From positions 1-64,000 of the forward strand of contig CAZBRO010000009.1 of assembly GCA_964494505.1 (NCBI GenBank): a stretch of DNA of 64,000 nt. Direction: 5' to 3'. Below are positions 18,409 through 26,467 of this stretch, one piece after another; the stretch's first letter is position 1; every line of letters starts with the position of its first letter. Position numbers and translations under genes: made by a program. Below the pieces are notes generated by a model that worked only from the letters and a program-made list of their open reading frames with translations, was not told the origin of the DNA and made no database searches. Source of the stretch: CAIYRG01 sp964494505. GTDB lineage: Bacteria; Pseudomonadota; Alphaproteobacteria; Micropepsales; Micropepsaceae.

Positions 18409-18442
18409 AGACCCGGATTCCCTCAATCCGGGTCTTCCTTTG
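18409..18442 (+). terminator. Terminator-like hairpin with no known upstream gene
   Basis: A perfect 11-bp stem (AGACCCGGATT/AATCCGGGTCT) with loop CCCTC, followed on the plus strand by TCCTTTG. No plus-strand gene lies upstream, so it either ends an unrecognised small RNA or insulates the two divergent promoters. Confidence 0.5.
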
Positions 18443-18760
18443 AATGAAACACGCGTATGTAAATGCCATCATGCTGTATCGGCGGGATTCATCGGCAGCG
18501 GTAACGCGCCGCCGCGTTGGATATAGGCAACCCGCGGACATCGCAGACCGCGCCGTGGCCGCCAATCCGGGACAGAATTTGCCTATGCTTTTGTAATTGG
18601 CGCCTCGCGGTTATGCCCTCCGAAAGCGGCGCCGCGGCGCTCAGATTACGTTTCCGGTCAGGCCCCGATGGCGGGGTCCGGATCGTCAGCGCGCGGCGAT
18701 TGGAACCGGCAAAGGCCGTTCCGAGCGGTATCGGCTCGCGCTGCCGGGCTCGGTTCGTCA

Positions 18761-18780
18761 AATATTGTGATTTCGCAATG
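18761..18780 (+). promoter_or_regulatory. Box C: putative operator of the OmpR-type regulator gene
   Basis: AATATTGTGATTTCGCAATG has the same ATTG-N8-CAAT core as box A and matches it at 16 of 20 positions. It ends 89 bases before the regulator's start codon. A regulator gene carrying the box of its presumed targets would fit autoregulation. Confidence 0.55.
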
Positions 18781-18869
18781 TTCCCCGGGGCGGCTTATCA
18801 ATCCATTGCTTCGGATATCCGGCCGCATCATGGTTCCCTTGACCAACCACAGCAATTGCGAGGCCTGCA

Positions 18870-19547
18870 TTGCGGGTTCTTCTCGTGGAGGACGATGCTG
18901 AGACCGCCGCTTACCTGATTGGCGGCCTTGAGGAAGAAGGGCATGTCGTGACCCGTGCGAAGCATGGGCGCGAGGGCCTCTTATTTGCGATGACGGAGAC
19001 GTTTGAGGTTCTCATCGTCGACCGGATGCTGCCCGAGCTTGACGGCTTGAGCATGGTGAAGACCGTGCGCGCCGGCGGGAACGATACGCCGGTTCTTTTC
19101 CTGACGACGATGTCGGGGATCAACGACCGGGTGGCGGGCCTGAACGCCGGCGGCGACGACTATCTGGTGAAGCCGTTTGCGTTTTCCGAGTTGATCGCGC
19201 GGCTGAAGGCGCTCGCGCGCAGGCCGGCGCGGATCGCCGAGGAGACGCGCTTCAAGGTGGCCGATCTGGAACTCAATATTCGTGAGCGGGTGGTCAAGCG
19301 GGGCGGGCGGGAGATTCACCTGCAGCCGCGCGAATTCCGGCTGCTCGAATATCTCATGCGCCATGCCGGCCAAGTGGTGACCAGGACCATGCTGCTCCAG
19401 AACGTCTGGAATTATCATTTCGACCCCCGCACCAACATTGTCGAATCCCATCTGAGCCGCCTGCGGACCAAGATCGACAACGGCTACGCGCCGGAACTCA
19501 TTCATACGGTCAGGGGCGCCGGATATTGCCTGCGCGCGCCGGATTAG
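18870..19547 (+). CDS. OmpR/PhoB-family response regulator
   Basis: 225 residues. The receiver domain has E7-D9, phospho-acceptor Asp51 (LIVDRMLPELDG), Thr80 and Lys101. The winged-helix domain has LQPREFRLLEYLMRHAGQVVTR and the closing HTVRGAGYCLRAPD, typical of OmpR-family DNA binding. Translation starts at a TTG (18870) with GAGG 6 bases before it; no ATG fits the receiver's N-terminus. Its gene converges on a histidine kinase 39 bases away, and the pair is probably one two-component system despite the opposite orientation. Box C upstream suggests it may regulate itself and the YVTN genes. Confidence 0.92.
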   Translation: MRVLLVEDDAETAAYLIGGLEEEGHVVTRAKHGREGLLFAMTETFEVLIVDRMLPELDGLSMVKTVRAGGNDTPVLFLTTMSGINDRVAGLNAGGDDYLVKPFAFSELIARLKALARRPARIAEETRFKVADLELNIRERVVKRGGREIHLQPREFRLLEYLMRHAGQVVTRTMLLQNVWNYHFDPRTNIVESHLSRLRTKIDNGYAPELIHTVRGAGYCLRAPD

Positions 19548-19586
19548 GGTCGTTTGCGCGCCGCGCCAGGGCCGCCAACGCGAACC

Positions 19587-20939
19587 TCACGCGGCGGCGG
19601 GGAACAGCACCGACACCCGCAAACCGGGCCGATTGTCGGCGAAGACAAGCTTTGCCGCGTGGCGCTGCGCAATCGCGGCCACCAGACTCAAACCCAATCC
19701 GCTGCCTTCGGTCGTACGGCTGGTTTCAAGCCGATAGAACGGCCGCAGCACTTTGTTCCATTCGCTCTCGGGAATTCCCGGCCCCGTATCGGCAACCTGC
19801 AATTCGAGGTTTCCGGCGACCGATCTGGCATTCACCGAAATCCGCGCGCCCGCCGGGGTATGGCGAATCGCGTTGTCCACCAGATTGACCACCAATTGCG
19901 TCAGCAATTCCGGATCGCCGGGGAGGTTGATTCCAGGTTCGACCTCCGAAATCAGCCGTTGCCCGCGATCTTCGGCCGCCGGCGCGAAATCATCGACAAT
20001 CCCGGTCAGAAGCTTCGACACATTGACCACGCCCTTGGCAGCGCCTGGGCCGCTCGCCCCGATCTGCGCGATGCGGAGCAAGGCGCCAAAGGTCTCCAGA
20101 ATAGAATCGGTCTGCGCGATCGAATGCTCGAGCGCATCCTGCAACTCCTCGACGGTGGTCCCGCGCCGGCGCGCATATTCCAAGCGCTGCCGCAATCGCG
20201 TCAGCGGCGTTCGGAGATCGTGAGCGATGTCGTTCGTGGCCTGGGTGATCGTACTCATCAGTTCTTCGATGCGATCGAGCATGGCGTTGACGCTGCCCGC
20301 GAGTTCATCGAACTCGTCCTCCGTGCCGCGGGTCGGGACGCGGTTGGACAGATCTCCCTCCATGATGGCGCGGGCCGTGCGGCTCACCACTTCGACCCGC
20401 TTCAGCGCGGTACGGCTGATGATGGCGCCGCATGGAATCGCCAGCAGGAACGTGATCAGGAGACCGATGCCGAAGGCGCGCGCGATTACGATCCGCATCT
20501 GGCGCAGGACGGAGGTATCCTGTCCGACCAATAGATATTCCCCCCGCGCCAGCTGATAGCCGCGCGCACGCACGTCGAATATCTGCCCGTCCAGGGGAAC
20601 GCGAATCATCATCGGTCCGATCGTCGATTTCATCGAATCGATATTGCCCGCGATCTTCCGGCCCGAGGCGTCCTTCAAGAGATAGACGGCGCGCACATCG
20701 CGGCGGGCGCGCAGGTGATTTTCGATGATCTGGGGCAGTCTTGCGTCGCCGGCCAGCCCCGCCTCGTCCTGAATGGCGGCGAATTCTTCGGCGATCTCAT
20801 TGGTTTCGTCCTGGGCCGCGTAATCGGTGGCGAACCAGTAGATCACGCCGTAGAGAACCAGCACGGAAGCGATGAAGAAGCTTGCATAAAGCAAAGCGAG
20901 CTTGAAACTCGACGTGCGAAACAACTTGGTCCAGCGCAT
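19587..20939 (-). CDS. Sensor histidine kinase with HAMP domain
   Basis: 450 residues. One membrane helix at about 13-35, a periplasmic domain of about 110 residues, a second helix at about 153-175, a HAMP linker, and HisKA with His240 in NDIAHDLRTPLTRLR. The HATPase has VVNLVDNAIRHT (N box), VADTGPGIP (G1) and GSGLGLSLV (G2). This resembles the QseC/BasS-type kinases that pair with OmpR-type regulators. I start it at the ATG at 20939 (first residues MRWTKLFRTSSFKLALLY). The frame remains open to 21227, but that stretch overlaps the neighbouring small gene and gives no membrane anchor. The sensed signal is unknown. Confidence 0.92.
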   Translation of the reverse strand: MRWTKLFRTSSFKLALLYASFFIASVLVLYGVIYWFATDYAAQDETNEIAEEFAAIQDEAGLAGDARLPQIIENHLRARRDVRAVYLLKDASGRKIAGNIDSMKSTIGPMMIRVPLDGQIFDVRARGYQLARGEYLLVGQDTSVLRQMRIVIARAFGIGLLITFLLAIPCGAIISRTALKRVEVVSRTARAIMEGDLSNRVPTRGTEDEFDELAGSVNAMLDRIEELMSTITQATNDIAHDLRTPLTRLRQRLEYARRRGTTVEELQDALEHSIAQTDSILETFGALLRIAQIGASGPGAAKGVVNVSKLLTGIVDDFAPAAEDRGQRLISEVEPGINLPGDPELLTQLVVNLVDNAIRHTPAGARISVNARSVAGNLELQVADTGPGIPESEWNKVLRPFYRLETSRTTEGSGLGLSLVAAIAQRHAAKLVFADNRPGLRVSVLFPAAA

Positions 20940-21028
20940 GAAGCGAATCCCCGGTTTGGGCGCACGTGCGATTTCTCCATAATTTACTCGTCCCCAGCGC
21001 CCTTTGTCATCGCCTGAAGGTGGGGCTG

Positions 21029-21394
21029 TCACGGGCCGCCGAACGCGCGCTTGAATGCCGTGTAGAAATAAAGGAGGGCCAAACCGGCGATCGCGATGCC
21101 GATCTGCAATGCCGCCCGGCGCCAGACGCGCCGGCGCATTTCCGGCACCCTCGCTTGGCTCTGCGCCAATTTCCTCGCGAATTCGGGGTCGCGCTTGGCC
21201 CTGGATTTTGCCCTGGCGGACATCCACAGGACCGGACCGATGACGAGCGCCAGCCCGGCCGAGGTTTCATAGAGCCGCATGCCCGGCGGCGCTGCGCGCG
21301 CGCTGAGGCTCAGCAGGAACCCCAGACCGATGCAGCCAAGCGCTGTCCAGCCGGCTATGCGCTCCCAAAGGGATGGCCGGGGCGCCTCGTCCAT
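21029..21394 (-). CDS. Small membrane protein of unknown function
   Basis: 121 residues, ATG at 21394 with GGAGGGGA about 9 bases upstream. Predicted membrane segments lie at about 13-31 (IAGWTALGCIGLGFLLSL), 41-58 (ETSAGLALVIGPVLWMS) and 95-113 (ALQIGIAIAGLALLYFYT), with a basic loop RAKSRAKRDPEFARK between the second and third. It lies upstream of the kinase gene on the same strand with a 90-base gap, so co-transcription is possible. I recognise no family. Confidence 0.7.
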   Translation of the reverse strand: MDEAPRPSLWERIAGWTALGCIGLGFLLSLSARAAPPGMRLYETSAGLALVIGPVLWMSARAKSRAKRDPEFARKLAQSQARVPEMRRRVWRRAALQIGIAIAGLALLYFYTAFKRAFGGP

Positions 21395-21425
21395 GTGTCC
21401 ATTCCCCTCCTCCGGGCCGAGCGCG

Positions 21426-21620
21426 TTAGAACGGCGTCGATAAATCGCGCCAGATCTCACCCGTCACGGCAAGGGCGAGCTTCTCCCAATGCTCCGCAAG
21501 GGCGCCATAGAAGTCGCGAATGGGGCTATCCGACAGCTCCGCATCCCTACGGGCAGTCATAGCCAGTTCACGGTAATAGTCGGCACGCTTTTCGGGCGTG
21601 AGATTCGCCAGATCGGCCAT
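21426..21620 (-). CDS. Small hypothetical protein (64 residues)
   Basis: Predicted cytoplasmic and helical, beginning MADLANLTPEKRADYYRELA and rich in charged residues, with a patch DFYGALAEHWEKLAL. It resembles small helical proteins common in rhizobial and related genomes that start with a similar PE-x-R-A-x-Y-Y-R-x-L-A pattern. The ribosome site (GGCGAATC) is weak. It lies 31 bases upstream of the membrane-protein gene on the same strand. No function can be given. Confidence 0.55.
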   Translation of the reverse strand: MADLANLTPEKRADYYRELAMTARRDAELSDSPIRDFYGALAEHWEKLALAVTGEIWRDLSTPF

Positions 21621-21901
21621 GATTCGCCACACGCATACAAGATGCAATTTCGGGTGCGAGTGCACCGAAAGTGTGCCGAAACTGCGCAAGCTTGTGCCGG
21701 ACTGTAAGCACCGGGAACCTGCGGCCAAAGCGTTGTTTACCGGGGGCGGCAAAACCGTGTAATTGTCGCCCAAATGGTTGCGCGCTCACTCGATTTCCTC
21801 ACCCCTCCGGCCAGACCCGTTAAGGTTGCAGCACTGGTTCGGTTCACGTTCTGGAACGGAACCGGGGTCCCTTGCTCGCCGCTTTTGAGGGACGCCGCGC
21901 A

Positions 21902-22561
21902 ATGATTCCGGACAAAGCCCGTATCCTCATCGTCGACGATCATCCGCTGGTGCGGGAATGGCTCGCCAATCTGATCGAGCGCAATCCCGACCTGACCGTC
22001 TGCGGGGAGGCTGAAGACGCCGAGGGTGCGCTCAAGGCGACGTCGGAATTGGACCCCGATCTTGCGATCGTCGATCTGTCGCTCGGCAGCAATTCGGGGC
22101 TGAATCTCATACAGGCTATCCGCTCCGCCCACCCCAAGGTCGCGATGATCGTACTCTCGATGCATGACGAGCAGGTCTATGCCGAACGCTGCATCCGGGC
22201 GGGCGCACGCGGGTACATCATGAAGCGCGAGACCACGAAGAACATCATCGATGCGATCCACGAGGTGCTGAAGGGCAATCTCTACCTCAGCAAGAAGATG
22301 ACGGAGCACCTGGTCCGCAAGGTGGTGTCGTCCGATGCGCCCCACGTTCCCCCCATCGCGCAGCTTTCGGACCGCGAACTGGAAGTCTTCAAGCTCCTTG
22401 GCCAAGGCTACGAGATCACCGAAATCGCCAAGCAACTCGACGTCAACATCAAGACGGTCCACACCTACTGCGCCCGCATGAAGGAAAAAATGAAGGTCGC
22501 CACCACCGCCGAGCTGATGCGCGAAGCCCTGCGCTGGAATGGCACTCTGCCCGTCGGGTGA
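21902..22561 (+). CDS. NarL/FixJ-family response regulator
   Basis: 219 residues. The receiver domain has D12, D13 and phospho-acceptor Asp58 (LAIVDLSLGSNSG), then Ser and Lys positions in VLSMHDEQ and YIMKRE. A LuxR-type helix-turn-helix follows: LSDRELEVFKLLGQGYEITEIAK and TVHTYCARMKEKM. The ATG at 21902 has GAGGGAC upstream. It has no kinase gene beside it, so it is an orphan regulator here. It is convergent with the cupin gene, whose stop is 4 bases away. Confidence 0.92.
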   Translation: MIPDKARILIVDDHPLVREWLANLIERNPDLTVCGEAEDAEGALKATSELDPDLAIVDLSLGSNSGLNLIQAIRSAHPKVAMIVLSMHDEQVYAERCIRAGARGYIMKRETTKNIIDAIHEVLKGNLYLSKKMTEHLVRKVVSSDAPHVPPIAQLSDRELEVFKLLGQGYEITEIAKQLDVNIKTVHTYCARMKEKMKVATTAELMREALRWNGTLPVG

Positions 22562-22565
22562 AGCG

Positions 22566-23129
22566 TTACTTCAGCACATATCCCGCCGGCAGCACCTTGT
22601 GCGGATCCACGCGGACGACGAGGTAAACGATCTGATCGCCGGTGATCTCCGTCCACCAGTGCGGCGTGTTGGGCGGAATGATGACCACATCGCCCGGCCC
22701 GAGTTTCCGGCTCTTGCCTCCGGTCACCTTGCCCCCGCCCGTACTCGGACCGTTGAGCGTGGTCACCACGGGACTGTCCGCGGGCGTGTCCTTCGGGTTC
22801 TCGATGGTGCCGCCGGTCACCAGCGTGCCGTTGCCGGAGATGATGTGATAGATTTCGGCGATTTGGCTGTGCTCGATGCCGCCGCCGATGTCGCGCCCCT
22901 CAGTCTTGGCGCGATGCACCACGCCGACGCCGACATTGTATTCGTTGGCGATGCTCACGACCTTCAGCTGCTGATCGCTCACGGGTGCGGTCGCCGTCTT
23001 CTTCACGGCGGCCTGGATGTCGGTGTTGGATATGTCGGTCGCGACCCCGCGTGGGCCGCCGGCTGCGGCGAGCACCACGACGGGAGCAGCCACGCAAAGC
23101 CCAAGCAACAAAGCAGAGAATTTCTTCAT
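22566..23129 (-). CDS. Secreted cupin-domain protein
   Basis: 187 residues with a signal peptide (MKKFSALLLGLCVAAPVVVLAAAG). The cupin barrel shows an incomplete first motif (IEHSQIAEIYHIISGNGTLVTGG) with a His and Glu that could bind metal, and a second motif PGDVVIIPPNTPHWW with the second His. Export to the periplasm is less common for cupins. A paralogue with the same GTGTIVTGG and PEGTPHQV text lies at 48139. The VOC gene upstream on the same strand is 68 bases away, so the two probably form an operon. The substrate is unknown. Confidence 0.87.
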   Translation of the reverse strand: MKKFSALLLGLCVAAPVVVLAAAGGPRGVATDISNTDIQAAVKKTATAPVSDQQLKVVSIANEYNVGVGVVHRAKTEGRDIGGGIEHSQIAEIYHIISGNGTLVTGGTIENPKDTPADSPVVTTLNGPSTGGGKVTGGKSRKLGPGDVVIIPPNTPHWWTEITGDQIVYLVVRVDPHKVLPAGYVLK

Positions 23130-23197
23130 CGGGTCCTCCCTGGCTAAAGCGCGAACCGGCGAAGCGGAAGCCGCCTCGCCGCTGGATTACGCGATCA

Positions 23198-24223
23198 TCA
23201 AAGACCTTGTTTTACTTCGACGAGTTCGATGGCCTCGTGGCTTGGGCCCTCGATCATCGCCGCGCGCGTGTCGCCGAGCCGATAGGGCTGTTCGAGAAAC
23301 ACCACGCCCTCGGCTTTGAGCTTCGCCACCCATTGATCGAGATTGGCGACGCTCAATCCCACATGGTCCATCAGATGCCCGCGGGTCGCGGCAAGCGGCT
23401 TGTCCGTCTGGCGTATGTACCAGTTCATCGACACATCGCCGAAAGTGACACCCGCGGACGGTGTGCGGAACATGCCCTGCTGCTCCAGCGCGGGCCAGGA
23501 GCGGTCGGGTCCGCGGGGCACTTTGCAATCGGCAGCGCTGCGTTTGGGCGCGCTCGCCGGGGTCTGCGGCGAAGGCGCGTTCAAATGGGTCTGGTACCAG
23601 ACCAACGCGCAGAAGGGATCGTCCTCGTACATATGTACATGGTTGAAGCGCTCGGCCGGCATGTTGCCCTGGTATTCGATCAGCGAATTGTCCGGCCCGC
23701 GCAAATAGGCGAACCCGGCGCCGCCCAGCGGCTTGATGCCTTTCGCCTTCGCCTCTGCGATCTGGGCTTTGCTCAGGCCCAGAAGGCCGCCGGTGCCGGG
23801 CCAGGTGTCGCTGCTGACGAAGACCATGCCGCCTTCATCGGTGGTGTAGAGCGGAGCGAGCTTGACCTCGGGGCGCTGTTGGAACTGCGCGAGATTCTTG
23901 CGCACATCGGTCACATGCCAGCCGAAATGCCAATAGGCGGTCGCTTGCGGATCGGAGACGGGCGGTCTTGCCACCTTGGTGAACAAGACCAGCACGTTGT
24001 TGGGCGAGGCAAGCGCCGGCATGCCGCCCCAGCTCGTTTTCGAGGTGCTCGGAAATTCTTTGGTGTAGAAGGCGATTGCCCCGTCGGGATCGACCGAATT
24101 CAGATGCAGATGATGGAAGCCGGGCGGCGGAAGTGCGCTTGCTGCGCTTTGGGCGGAAGCCCGTTCAGCCCCTGCGGCCAGGACCGCCGCAGCCACCCAT
24201 GGAATGACAGACGTTCCCCTCAT
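23198..24223 (-). CDS. Secreted VOC (glyoxalase/dioxygenase fold) protein
   Basis: 341 residues. After a signal peptide (cleavage near ERASAQS) come two vicinal-oxygen-chelate modules: one opening FHHLHLNSVDPDGAIAFYTK, one near the C-terminus with LMDHVGLSVANLDQWVAKL and ending HEAIELVEVKQGL. Between them FNHVHMYEDDPFCALVWY adds another His-containing segment. The His and Glu residues at strand starts and ends could form the usual metal site. VOC enzymes are mostly cytoplasmic, so a signal peptide is notable. It sits directly upstream of the secreted cupin gene. I cannot assign an activity. Confidence 0.85.
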   Translation of the reverse strand: MRGTSVIPWVAAAVLAAGAERASAQSAASALPPPGFHHLHLNSVDPDGAIAFYTKEFPSTSKTSWGGMPALASPNNVLVLFTKVARPPVSDPQATAYWHFGWHVTDVRKNLAQFQQRPEVKLAPLYTTDEGGMVFVSSDTWPGTGGLLGLSKAQIAEAKAKGIKPLGGAGFAYLRGPDNSLIEYQGNMPAERFNHVHMYEDDPFCALVWYQTHLNAPSPQTPASAPKRSAADCKVPRGPDRSWPALEQQGMFRTPSAGVTFGDVSMNWYIRQTDKPLAATRGHLMDHVGLSVANLDQWVAKLKAEGVVFLEQPYRLGDTRAAMIEGPSHEAIELVEVKQGL

Positions 24224-24389
24224 GATCGGCCCTCCGGCTCACCATCCCAGGCCCGCACGATAGCACGTACCGCCGGCGGCGGAGGAGCCGCCGGTGGATG
24301 CGCGCTTTCCAAATCATCCCCATATTCAATCCATGAACAGCGAATGGAATCGAAGGAGCCAATGCGGCCGTGCACCCGAGGGCATCCCA

Positions 24390-24444
24390 ATTGCACCCGT
24401 ATTGCACCGGAATCGCGCGGCTATTGCACCCTTATTGCACCGAA
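24390..24444 (+). repeat. Five phased 11-bp direct repeats (ATTGCACCxxx)
   Basis: Units of 11 bases starting at 24390, 24401, 24412, 24423 and 24434. Four begin ATTGCACC; the middle one is degenerate (ATCGCGCG). An 11-base period equals about one helix turn, so a protein could bind all units on one face. The array lies roughly 220-275 bases upstream of the prfB start. Confidence 0.7.
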
Positions 24445-24461
24445 TTCGAACTACCTTATCC

Positions 24462-24506
24462 CCGGCGAACCCGGCCGAAATCCTGGATTTCGGCCAAACT
24501 TATCGC
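24462..24506. repeat. Nested inverted repeat upstream of prfB
   Basis: An inner perfect 10-bp stem GGCCGAAATC/GATTTCGGCC with a 3-base loop (24473-24495) is framed by an outer pair CCGGCGA/TCGCCGG. No T-run follows on either strand, so it is not an ordinary terminator. It may be an attenuator, a repeat element or a protein site. Confidence 0.55.
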
Positions 24507-24664
24507 CGGTTTGAAGGGGAAGGGGGAGGGGTGAGGAATCGCCGGTCCCATGGCTCTCGGGCCGGCCGCTCCCAAGGCATGGCGGGAGCTGCGCGCATCT
24601 TGCGGCGTTGCGCGTATCTCGAGCCCGCTTTATATCAACCGCCCGAACGAAAGGCCCCGCTGCT

Positions 24665-25796
24665 TTGCGCGCTGAAACCGAACGCACCATCGACGACATC
24701 AAGCAGGCGCTCTCCCTGCTGAGGAGGCATCTTTGACTGGGACAATGCCGTCCGCCGCCTCGATGAGCTGAACGCCAAATCCGAAGCTCCCACATTCTGG
24801 AACGACGCCAAAGCCGCGCAGGAGCAGATGCGCGAGCGCAACCGGCTGGATAAATCTCTTTCCACCTATCGCGCACTCGAGAACGAGTTGAACGATAGTG
24901 TCGGTCTGATCGAACTCGCCGAAGCCGAAGGCGATAAGGCAATGGTGGCCGACGCCGAAGCCACACTCGCCGGGCTTCGTGTGCGGGCCGAGGCCATGAA
25001 GCTCGAATCGATGTTGTCGGGCGAGGCCGATGCGAACGACGCCTATCTTGAAGTCCATGCGGGAGCCGGCGGGACTGAATCCCAGGATTGGGCGGCGATG
25101 CTGCTGCGCATGTACACGCGCTGGGCCGAGAAGCACGGTTATAAGGTCGAATACCTCGAAGAGAGCGAAGGCGAAGAGGCCGGCATCAAATCGGCCACGA
25201 TTCAGATCAAGGGCGAGAACGCCTATGGCTGGCTGAAGACGGAAACGGGCGTGCATCGTCTGGTGCGGATTTCACCCTTCGATTCCAATGCGCGGCGGCA
25301 CACGAGCTTTGCCTCGGTCGGCGCCTTTCCGGTGATCGATGACAGGATCGAGATCGACATCCCGGAAAAGGAGGTGCGCATCGACGTCTATCGCGCATCG
25401 GGCGCGGGGGGCCAGCACGTCAACAAGACGGAATCGGCCGTACGTATCACGCATCTGCCGACCAACATCGTGGTGCAGTGCCAGAGCGACCGCTCGCAGC
25501 ACAAGAACCGCGCAACCGCCTGGAACATGCTGCGCGCGCGATTGTACGAAGCCGAGATACGAAAGCGCGAAGAGCAGGCCGCCGCTGACAATGCCGCCAA
25601 ATCCGACATCGGCTGGGGCCACCAGATCCGTTCCTATGTGCTGCAGCCCTATCAGTTGGTTAAGGATCTACGTACCGGGATCGAATCGCATTCACCGCAC
25701 GACGTGCTCGACGGCGATCTGGATGCGTTCATGGCGGCGTCGCTGGCGCAGAAGGTAGGCGTCGAGCGCGGTGGGCCGGTCGCCGACCTGGATTAG
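24665..25796 (+). CDS. prfB: Peptide chain release factor 2, with programmed +1 frameshift
   Basis: RF2 recognises UGA and UAA stops and releases the nascent chain. A 23-codon first frame (start TTG 24665, MRAETERTIDDIKQALSLL) ends at CTT, where the ribosome slips past T24734 and reads on from GAC at 24735. The product is 376 residues, the usual length. The second frame carries the RF2 stop-recognition tripeptide SPF (RISPFDSNARR) and the catalytic GGQ loop (SGAGGQHVNKTES). Starting at the first ATG of the second frame (24828) would remove the N-terminal domain. The start matches alphaproteobacterial RF2 (MRAE), with GAAAGG about 10 bases upstream. The stop overlaps that of the convergent methyltransferase. 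Confidence 0.96.
24722..24737 (+). promoter_or_regulatory. prfB programmed +1 frameshift site
   Basis: AGGAGG acts as an internal Shine-Dalgarno three bases before the slippery CTT, followed by the in-frame stop TGA and C. This is the classic arrangement (SD-like, 3 bases, CTT TGA C). When RF2 is scarce the ribosome shifts +1 on CTT and makes RF2, so the gene regulates itself. Confidence 0.97.
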
Positions 25797-26458
25797 ACTT
25801 TCACCGACAATTCGACGCCGTCACCGATGGGAAGCTCGACCGACACGTATTTGAGAGGGTCGCGCACATAGACGAGATAGGTGGCGAGCCGCTCGGGAAA
25901 CAGGCGCGTATCGTCGCCGATGACGAGGGCTCCATCGGCGAGCTGCGGTTCCAGCGCTTTCAGCAGCGGCAGGTAGAAATCCTTCCAGCCGTCCAGGAAC
26001 AGCATGTCGATCGGAGCGGGGAGCGATTTCAGCGTTTCGAACGCGTCGCCCTGGCGGATTTCCACCCAGCGATCGAGCGAAAGCGCCGCAAGATTTGCCT
26101 GCGCGGCTCTCACCTTTGCGCTGGACAGCTCGGCCGTTATCAAGAGGCCCTCGGCGTTGTCGTTGAGCGCGGACGCCAAGTGGATGGCGGAAATCCCGTG
26201 CGACGTCCCTATCTCGACGATGGTCTTGGGCCGGTTCGCGCGCGTCAGCACGTAGAGCAGCTGGCCTACTTCCGGCGGCACCGGCATGAAGGCCTGGTCG
26301 AACATCGGCGACAGTTCGGGCGCGTAGCGCTGGCCGCCGAAGCGGGCGTCCGCCTCCCGCTGGATGCTGGCGAGCACCAAGGGGTCGGTCGCGTCAGCCT
26401 CGGCGAACAGCCTCGAAAGGAGACCTGCGACGGCTGGCGATGTGAGGGTGTTGGGCAT
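25793..26458 (-). CDS. SAM-dependent O-methyltransferase
   Basis: 221 residues of the O-methyltransferase family 3 type (class I fold). Motif I is IVEIGTSHGISAIHLASAL, followed by LITAELSSAKVRAAQANLA (acidic residue for SAM ribose), QGDAFETL, and MLFLDGWKDFY with the metal- or SAM-contacting Asp. The C-terminal strand ELPIGDGVELSVKV is typical. The acceptor is unknown. It starts 9 bases after the bactofilin stop on the same strand, so it is likely the third gene of that operon, and it converges on prfB. Confidence 0.88.
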   Translation of the reverse strand: MPNTLTSPAVAGLLSRLFAEADATDPLVLASIQREADARFGGQRYAPELSPMFDQAFMPVPPEVGQLLYVLTRANRPKTIVEIGTSHGISAIHLASALNDNAEGLLITAELSSAKVRAAQANLAALSLDRWVEIRQGDAFETLKSLPAPIDMLFLDGWKDFYLPLLKALEPQLADGALVIGDDTRLFPERLATYLVYVRDPLKYVSVELPIGDGVELSVKV

Positions 26459-26467
26459 CGGCCCGGG

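Larger units (their letters stand above)
18186..18869. other. Long intergenic region with two operator-like boxes and a hairpin
   Basis: 684 bases between the minus-strand propeller gene and the plus-strand response regulator. It holds box B near the propeller gene, an isolated terminator-like hairpin at 18409-18442, and box C near the regulator. Short open frames on both strands look like chance: no ribosome sites and no recognisable proteins. A small RNA ending at the hairpin is possible. Confidence 0.5.
24224..24664. other. Region upstream of prfB: tandem repeats and hairpin, no clear gene
   Basis: About 440 bases between the divergent VOC gene and prfB. It holds an 11-base tandem repeat (24390-24444), a long nested hairpin (24462-24506), and presumably the prfB promoter near the AT-rich TTTATATCAA at 24630. 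A plus-strand frame running through it lacks a ribosome site and crosses into the start of prfB in another frame. Confidence 0.5.

Noticed and set aside
24390..24444. CRISPR array
   Set aside because: Units are 11 bases with no spacers, so this is a tandem operator-like repeat and not a CRISPR.
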